Below are positions 56,907-64,000 of a DNA stretch of 64,000 nt, one piece after another (the stretch's first letter is position 1; each line of letters starts with the position of its first letter). The position numbers were made by a program, and so were the translations under genes. Where the stretch lies: the NCBI GenBank assembly GCA_013368325.1, contig JAACJK010000111.1:1-64000 (forward strand), written 5' to 3'. This DNA comes from Ephemerocybe angulata. Its lineage: Eukaryota > Basidiomycota > Agaricomycetes > Agaricales > Psathyrellaceae. Under the pieces are notes generated by a model. It worked only from the letters and a program-made list of their open reading frames with translations, had not been told where the DNA came from and did not search any database.

Positions 56907-58095
56907 ATGGTCGACGTCAACCCATTCGCTGCGTTGATCGCCCAAGTGGCATACCGTCGTTTCATCGCTAATGTAAGTTCAATTGCCTCTATCTTCTTTC
57001 TCCTCCTCATATCGTCAAGATACTCATCACTTGCGGTGCAGTATGTTCTATGTGAGCCCCTCTACGCCTCCGACCGGCCTTTCCAAGCCGCACATTGACG
57101 GAAACTGTAACACCGGCTTCCCCACCCAGTGGCCGGATTCGTGCTCTTCGTAAGGTCTATTCTCCAAGACAACAACTTCAATCCCACTCACCGAGCCGCA
57201 CCCAGTTCATCGACTACGCACAGACATTCTCGACAGAAGTTCGTCTCATCTGGCCGAAATCATGGAGCCCGGTGAAAATCCTCTTCGTCATTTCGCGCTA
57301 CCTCCCTTGGGTGTACGGGCCGTACCTCATGTGGGTCGCCCTGATTCCGGAGATGGACTACCACGTGCGTCTTCGCCCCCCCCCCTCCAAAGCGCGAGAT
57401 ACCTGGTACTTACATTGAACTTCAATTTGGATGTGGTTAGAGATGCGGTCCCAATATGGTTGCTTCATCGCGTTCGTCCACCTTACTTCCTTCCCGTGCT
57501 GGATGGAATTTAACTGATCATGATGCTGTGTGTATAGTCATTATGATCACGGCCATGGTGATCGCAGAAGGTGCCCTTCCACTCCTCCAATTCGAGAGAA
57601 CGACGTATGCTGATATCTCGATCCTCAGCTATTATGTACTTCCGAGTCTGGGCTCTCGGTGGGAACACCAAGAAGCTGGGCGCGATCCTCCTGGTTCAGT
57701 TCCTGGTGCGTCGAATAACCGCGCACATATCATCTCCGGCGCTTATCTTTACTCACCAGGGTATTCATGTCGCCATCTACACTATACTCGGTATCTTCCT
57801 TCGAAGTGTTGACTGTAAGCCTCCCTTCCGATATATACGATCGGAACTACTGATTGAATCAACCGACATCCAGACCAACCCTCCCCACTCCCCACCCTCG
57901 TCGCATGCATGCCTAAAGACACGAACACGGAGAAACTCAGAAATGTATACGCTATCATCGTCGCGAGCGAAAGCAGTGAGCAACTCGCCTCCACCCTCCT
58001 CCTCCCAGAGTGGAACTGACGTTATCTCCCTCTCAATTGCGTTTTCGATCCGCGGCAGTGATCATGCTTATTACATCAGCAAAAAAGCGGGGTGA
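56907..58095 (+). pseudogene. Second DUF6533-type membrane protein gene, 3' end lost
   Basis: The first exon 56907-56972 (MVDVNPFAALIAQVAYRRF) joins short exons reading YVLLAGFVLF and FIDYAQTFSTEVRLIWPK, then SPVKILFVISRYLPWVYG. This is the DUF6533 signature. Further exons give VIMITAMVIAEAIMYFRVWALG, KLGAILLVQFL, VAIYTILGIFLRS and LRNVYAIIVASES. The junctions near 57,360-57,540 are uncertain. The last readable piece, MIMLITSAKKRG, ends at about 58,095, where sequence of a different type (CATGGTGG-rich array) begins. The family normally continues for one or two more helices and a tail. The truncation is probably due to the neighbouring Plavaka element. Confidence 0.65.
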
Positions 58096-58104
58096 GGGCC
58101 GTTC

Positions 58105-58352
58105 CCGATCATGGTGGTCATGTATGGTGACCGGGGTTACATGATGGGATATAGCTGGCCATTGCAGACCAGGGCGGTGATGTAATGCCCATGCATATAC
58201 CATCACGATGTGAACTCGCCATGCATTCCCAACATGCCAGGGTATGGGAATGCAAGTCTCATGATGGTCCGGCATGGCCATAACAATCACCATAATTGTG
58301 TGGAAAAGGCCATGGTACTCCCATCGTGGACGTGTATGGCAGTGCGCCTGCC
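58105..58352. repeat. Array of CATGATGG/CCATCATG-like motifs
   Basis: Short variants (catggtgg, atggtgacc, catgatgg, ccatcacgatg, gccatgcat, ggcatggccat, ccatcgtgg, ccatcatggg) recur about every 15-30 bp in both orientations. The array lies between the broken DUF6533 gene and the end of the Plavaka transposase, so it is taken as the subterminal region of the Plavaka element. Confidence 0.65.
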
Positions 58353-58471
58353 ATCATGGGACCGAGGTAGGCGCTTATTGCTGGGCGCTATGGTCCCCGA
58401 CGTTGGATAGGGCCATAAATAGATGTTAAAACAGATAAGTGGGGTGTATATATGTATGTAGGCGATACAAA

Positions 58472-61400
58472 TTAGTACATGCTGAATCCCGATTGCTCTA
58501 TCTCATCCTCGTCATCTTCCCCATCCTCAGCACCAAGTACATCATCCTCGGCGTCCTCCTCCATCTCTTCCTCACCCTCATCTTCGTCACCAAGCTCAAT
58601 ATCCTCTTCATCAGTGGCATCATCGTACTCGATAGTATCTGGATCAATGTCATTCCCCTCGACGTCGGCGGCCAGTGCGGGTGCCATCTCTGGGAAGTTC
58701 TTGGCATAAACCGCGCGGAAGTCAGCGAGCTCGGCGTCGTCATTCGGATCCTGTGACTCTGAGAGAGGATCTTCACGGCGAATTATATCGAGAGGGTCTC
58801 TGTCGTTGAGAAAGAAATCTGTGGCGTCTCTCGTGTGTTTGTGCCCGACTCCACCTCCCCGGAAGCGCATGAACATATCCCTGTCTACAAACCTTGTGCC
58901 GAGGTAAGTAACCAGTGCCCGGGAGATGCATGGCTTACACTCACATATTGATATTGAAATAATTCCAGTCCAGGTTACCGTCGGATTCAGGACGGGCAAT
59001 TGAATTGTGAAGACCATTGCTGGACTTTCTGCGATGAAACATGGGGATGAGGTGAACACCACGGATGACCTTTGAGGGGTCAATAAACCCAAACGCCGGT
59101 GACTGATCCTTCTTTTCATCAACAAACCCAACACGGTAGAGCCGCTTTCCTTTCCACCCGGGTGGGTTACTGACACTGTTCGCCCTCCCATACCATCGAA
59201 TCCAGAGCAGGTCAACATCCTGAGGGCGCGCACCCTCGAAGGTATCTCCTCCCAGCCACACTACACGCACATGCAAGACGCCGATAATGCGAGCGTACCA
59301 GTATGGATGTGCGAGAACCCCTTCGGCATGCTCGTCATCATCATCATGAGCCAGCATCATGATATCAGCGTGTGTTCTTGGGTTCAGTGAGTCTTGCTCG
59401 CGCCGAAGGTCATATGTCGTATAGTTGATTCTGATGACTTTGTGGCGGTAGATGGAATCGTTGACGATGACGACTTTCTGAAGCTGCTCATCGGAGAGCT
59501 CAGCTTCATCGCCATCATACGGCAGACCTGCAAGGCGGTAATACAGGTGGGTCTTCAATTTTCGGTAGAAGCCCTGGTAATGCCAAGTAAGTATATTGTA
59601 TCGCACGAACGAATGCTCGTACCTTGAATGCGGGATCACGCTGATTCTCAGCAAGCCAAGTTAGGAGATTGATTCTACACTCGGCGTTCGTTTCGTGCGA
59701 CATTTGGTAGGGGGCAGTGGGAGATCCACGAGGAAGACGCTCAGTGGCAGAGAAGGGAAGTGATGCCCGATTATTCTTCTTCGGTTTGTTGTCCGGTCCT
59801 ACCATCTCTCGCACAACGTGCATAATGTGCTGCCTGCGCACCTGCTTTCCAATGCTAACAACATGGTTCTGCTTATGCGCCGATGGATAGAACCGTTTCG
59901 ATCGGGTATGTTCGAGCTCCCCCTGCGATTTGTTAGCTAGACGTTGTATCGTGAATAAATGGACTTACCGTCTGAGAGTTGTAATTATCGGTGGTCCCAA
60001 TCTCTATAATGATATCGGCGTAGTGACCGAGAGCGTGCATTTTAAATGTGATGGGGTTGAACTGTGCTTTCTTCGATTCTGAGATTGAATCATCGGGGCC
60101 TTCCTCGGTGTCGACAGCTCTCTCCTTTCCTTTTTTCGACTTCTTGGTCTTCGTTGCAGGCTTGGAGGGGCCAGCTGTAGCCTTCTTTGCTTTCGCAGCA
60201 GCTTTCCTACGGGCAGTCTTTGCAACCTCCTTCGAAAGTGGCTTTGTGTCGAAGGCTTCGCAAGTGGTACTGATCCACTTGCGAATAGGCCTGCTCAATT
60301 AATATGACTGCCTGCCTGCCTCAAATCTCAAATAGTACATACCTTCTGTTTCGAGACGAGATCGCTGCATTCGGTCGAGCTGGACGAATGCGGCTTTTGA
60401 GAACGATTACAGAGACGCGCGGGATCAATCTGAGCTTCATCGTCCTCCTGCTCCTCTTGTGTTCTAAACGGTAAGTATGTTAATACATCTATAATGGAAC
60501 ACCTTCCTCTCCTATTTCTTTCCTGGTTCTAACACAATCTGTCCGAGCTTTCGTGGCCATGAGGATGTGCATGAGAATGCGCATTCCGTTGGGCGGCAGC
60601 GCTGACAAATCGCTGGAATCCCAAACGGGTCGCTCTCGAAGCCGCATTCGTTCAGCTCGACCGAATGCAGCGATCTCGTCTCGAAACAGAAGGTATGTAC
60701 TATTTGAGATTTGAGGCAGGCAGGCAGTCATATTAATTGAGCAGGCCTAATGATCTTACCGAGACGCTTGGTGCAAGTGCGGAGCTCAGATACAGATGCA
60801 GGTTGGTGGCTCCGAAGTTTAGCCAGGCTGTGCCATGTGCATAGCTCAAAGAGGAGGGTGCGAACGATTGAGTTGTGGGGTGAGGGCAGGAGATCTTCAA
60901 AAACTGGGATAGAACACTGCGGAATATCAGAATGATTCGGATATTTGAGTACGCGATATTATATATACGTACTTGAAGCAGATCCTCGTAATCTCGTGCT
61001 GCAAGCCTTTCCATTGCAGATGTCTTTGTCGAGAATTTTCGAATAGTATCACGCCCGAAAGTAGAGATGGACCGGTATCTGGAACGGAAGTGGAAGCATA
61101 TTAGACTCCCAGGGGAGGTTGATAGATGATATATGTCCCACTCACCGACGGTTGAGCTCTATAACTTTTTCTGAGTTGTAGGCCGTCAAGATGCGAATGA
61201 GGTGAATAAAAATCGCCTTCCAAACGCCAAGCTCGAATTCGTGTAAGAGGTCTGGAACAATGACCTTTAAATAATCAAATCCATGCTCAAATAGCCTGGA
61301 TGAAAATGCACTCTAGAACAAAATCAAATTGAGTTCTCTGGGAAGTGCTGTGGTACACGTACGCGGATTGGGGTCCACGACTTCCTACCCAGGACAGCCT

Positions 61401-63343
61401 TGACGGTTTTACTAGCAAGGCTGACTCCTTTGAGGTAAACCTGCTTGCGTATTGATTTGATGTCGTATTGGTCCTGTTCACTGTCAAATCGGGGCTGGGT
61501 TGCTCTGATATGGTCATCTGCCGCCGTCCCGAGCATCGGAATCTGTGCTTTCCGAATGAGGCAGCGCGGGCAGGGGCAAAACGCCAGGAACTTGATACAC
61601 GCAAGCAGTACTCTATGGAACGTCTCAATGTCAACTTTTAAACACACAAGCAGAACCATTAGTACTCACTTTTCTTGATAGTCCATAGCGTGTGTGAAAA
61701 TTCGAGGGAAGGTTCGGCGAGTGATGTTGTCCCAATATACCCAGTCAAATCCGTACACATACGCATGGACAAATTTATCGTCGAGTAGCACGAGCCAAAC
61801 GGCATGGACAAGCTCCCGTCTTGCCTGGGTTATTGATTCGCAGGTCGGAGCCTCATTGAAGACGTCGAAATACACTTGTTCAAATGTTGCACCCAGCTAT
61901 AAAATTTAACCAGGTCAGAATATTTCACATTTCCCATACGGTTACAGATACCTTTGGAATATACGCTAAATGGTGAGAAGAGAAGGTCGAGGGCTTTCCC
62001 CTCGTGTACTTAGACTGATTTGCAAACCCGACATAAACTGGCCAAAGAGATGCCGATCCAAACTGTGTAAGGTGTGTCGAGTCTGACCACATTGTCAGTC
62101 CCACAACAACACTCTCCGCTGTGATACCCTTTGCGAGCAAAGACTCTCGGATGGCTCGGTGTTCATCGAGAAATGCTGGTGAGGTATACACCTCAGAGTA
62201 AATTCTCTGGGGTGGACCACTCGATGGTTGCCAGTACTGCTCGAAGGGGAAGAGATGGAATTGCTCGGCGGCCGGCTCCGACAATGCTGACTTGATGAGG
62301 CCAAGGATCGTCCGGTGGTACATTCCGTCAACAGGGAAGGATGGAAGGGAGGACACGTTGGGGTAAGTCACAGTGGTGGGTGGACACAGCGGAATAAGAG
62401 GTGATGCCGCAGTCCATGGATCCTGTACGCGGATGACCGATGCGGGATTGTTGTGGAGATTGTCAATGCGCGCCTGTTCCCTTTCGGCGCTGAAGCCCTC
62501 GAAGGCTTTTGGATCAAATCCTGGACGGGTGATAACATTGGAGACGAGGGATTTGAGATGTGGGAGAGATTTCGGAGTGGTTGAGGTATCGTTGACATGC
62601 CAGTCCATGAGATAGTAGATAGACCTGTTGGGGAAGAGTGTTTCGAGATCGGATTTGGAAATAGTGCGAGAACGAGGATTGGACCAGCCGCTGGACCATA
62701 CAGGAAGCTTCTTGTCGATTTGGAAGGTGGGGGCATCCGCGGTTTCATCCGCCGTGGCAATATTGTCGGGGGTGTAGGAGGGGAAGCCATTTGGGTACAC
62801 TCGGAACATGCCATATGAGTTTGGCTTCGTCCTGAACTCCCCTGGGATACCAGCAGCTTCGATACCCGGAGGGGCTTGTACAACCGGAGGCGGTGGAGGC
62901 GGCTCATTCACCGGATTTTGCGGTGTAATATTATCCGCAAACTGCACTTTACGGCGCTGAGGCGGCTTGACAGCACGTTGTACCTCCTCCTGAGGTGCCT
63001 CAGGCTCGGCTGGAGGGCTCTAAACACAGATTTGCTTCAGAAATGGTTCATTTGAATCCCGAGGTTAAATACATACGGGGGGAACAGGAAAATCGACATC
63101 CATTGCGTCTGCAGCATCGGGAGTATCGATCGGGGTAGACTGAGCGCCTGTAGATGGGGTGGACTTCTGTTTCTTCGACTTGGCCGCCAATTTCTGCTCG
63201 TCCTTTTGGCGTTTACGGCGAGAAGAGACGAGGGTCGCCGCGAGAGGGCAGCGCTTGATGTGTGCTTGAAGTTCGCGTTCTTCTTTCGCTGAAAACCCGC
63301 ACTTAGGGCCGTAGCACTTGAGAGAAGAGGTGTTTGACGACAT
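58472..63343 (-). CDS. Plavaka-type transposase
   Basis: Exons on the minus strand include 63077-63343, 61952-63019, 61670-61896, one from 61612, and further ones to the stop at 58,472. The N-terminus has a C2H2-like finger (CYGPKCGFSAKEERELQAHIKRC) and a basic stretch. The core shows Plavaka landmarks: LTMWSDSTHLTQFGSASLWPVYVGF, SKYTRGKPSTFSSHHLAYIPK, EKVLLACIKFLAFCPCPRC, VPDLLHEFELGVWKAIF, YRSISTFGRDTIRKFS, FKMHALGHYADII, GELEHTRSKRFYPSA and NMFVDRDMFMRFRGGGVGH. The C-terminus is very acidic. Between exons at about 60,763 and 60,290 a 464-bp block with a long inverted repeat interrupts the gene and no phase-correct join was found there. The enzyme may be broken at that point. Confidence 0.85.
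60286..60749. repeat. Inverted repeat with 111-bp arms and 242-bp spacer inside the Plavaka gene
   Basis: Arm 60,286-60,396 (taggcctgctcaattaat...) is the reverse complement of 60,639-60,749 with one mismatch seen (gctggacg against gctgaacg). Each arm contains the same gtatgtactatttgag intron-like start. The spacer is unique sequence. Confidence 0.92.
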
Positions 63344-63574
63344 CGTATAATTTCTGGGGAATATACCTCTGGCACTCGAGGATTATATACCGTTGAATGG
63401 CCAACGGTCAAAGGTCCGCGCCAGCGCTTAGGCTGGGCGCCATCAAAAAATCGGAGTTTCAAACGGCCGCAGGGCGCAAGGGGCGTCGGAAATTGAAAAT
63501 GTGGGTCATCGCTCCTTGACCTCGAACCACGACCATCCCACTTCTTCCCCGTCCCATCGCCCACTAATCTCGCA
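63344..63574. promoter_or_regulatory. Divergent intergenic region, probably a bidirectional promoter
   Basis: 231 bp separate the Plavaka transposase start (minus) from a gene starting at 63,575 (plus). It contains cagcgcttaggctgggcgcc and ggccgcagggcgcaaggggcg. No direct promoter evidence. Confidence 0.4.
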
Positions 63575-64000
63575 ATGCCCGCTGCCCAGCAGTCTCAACG
63601 GCCGCAGAAGAAGCCTCTATCAGCCATAGAGATCCATGTCAAGAAGCTCATGACCGCTATCACGGAGTTTACAGGGGCGCAGGGCAGGAGATCCACCGCC
63701 AACGTCGAATAGTGGGTCTTGCTCAGTATAGTGTGAATTCAGACGCTGATTTTGTTAAGCTTTCAAACCTTGCGGCCGTATCTTCGCAAGATGCGGTGGG
63801 TCATGCCCGGCATCGACATGTGGGCATCGATTCCCGCCCTCTTCTTTCCCCGCTTCCGCCTTCTGGGCGATATGGACGAGGAAGACGAAGAGGGCTCGGG
63901 CGATCCATCCGACGACGATCCGTGAGTATCTTTGCACCCTCACCATTCCTTTTCTGACACCCATGTTGACCCTCAGCCCCGTCGACGACGAAGAGACCTG
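63575..64000 (+). CDS. Hypothetical protein, start only (runs off the window)
   Basis: Exons 63575-63711, 63760-63921 and from 63977 join in phase. The reading starts MPAAQQSQRPQKKPLSAIE, continues VKKLMTAITEFTG, RRSTANVEYFQTLRPYLRKM and WVMPGIDMWASIPALFFPRF, then becomes acidic (DMDEEDEEGSGDPSDDDP). Both introns have GT-AG ends (48 and 55 bp). No domain is recognised. Head-to-head position with the Plavaka transposase suggests either a second gene of that element or an unrelated host gene next to the insertion; the window end prevents a choice. Confidence 0.65.

Noticed and set aside
1..64000. CRISPR array, rRNA or bacterial operon signals
   Set aside because: None seen; repeats lack regular spacers and the gene structure is eukaryotic throughout.

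Overview
The window is genomic DNA of a filamentous basidiomycete, most likely an Agaricomycete. Host genes are cut by many introns of about 50 bp with GT-AG ends and CTNAY branch sites. The gene families seen are the usual ones of mushroom-forming fungi: TPR-CHAT protein, DUF6533 and other seven-helix membrane proteins, and Plavaka, KDZ and LINE transposons. No bacterial, CRISPR or tRNA feature was found. Splice structures were read by hand from the sequence.

Layout: (1) 1-15,200 looks like one very large KDZ-type DNA transposon whose left tip lies outside the window. Arrays of a degenerate CACCACGG motif (25-905) and its reverse complement CCGTGGTG (14,040-15,200) face each other across a block of six genes: a Ser/Pro-rich protein (minus), a protein with a C-terminal viroplasmin/RNase H1 N-terminal domain, three small unknown genes, and a CxC2-KDZ transposase. 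(2) 16,459-about 24,000 is a LINE on the minus strand with a gag-like ORF1, an intact 1,749-residue ORF2 (endonuclease, reverse transcriptase, RNase H) and a poly(A) tail. (3) 24,000-30,700 is rich in duplications and short dispersed repeats and holds one alpha/beta hydrolase gene. (4) 30,700-43,900 holds host genes: a 15-exon DUF6533 membrane protein, a seven-exon membrane protein, a small secreted zinc-finger-like protein and a fungalysin-propeptide remnant, separated by long empty stretches. (5) 43,939-53,232 is a TPR-CHAT gene split by a complete 6.2 kb KDZ-type transposon of the CxC5/CxC6 class, with terminal inverted repeats, GTCGG arrays and an apparent 10-bp target duplication. (6) 53,233-56,900 is mostly empty apart from a perfect 37-bp hairpin. 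(7) 56,907-64,000 has a second DUF6533 gene that loses its 3' end in a repeat array, then a Plavaka transposase (minus) and a divergent gene running off the window.

The main theme is DNA transposons of related cut-and-paste families, each with its own short motif array near its ends, one carrying several cargo genes and others interrupting host genes. The strongest observations are the transposon inside the TPR-CHAT gene, the probable 15 kb KDZ element with cargo, the LINE whose first ORF seems to contain an intron, and two long inverted repeats (55,283 and 60,286).
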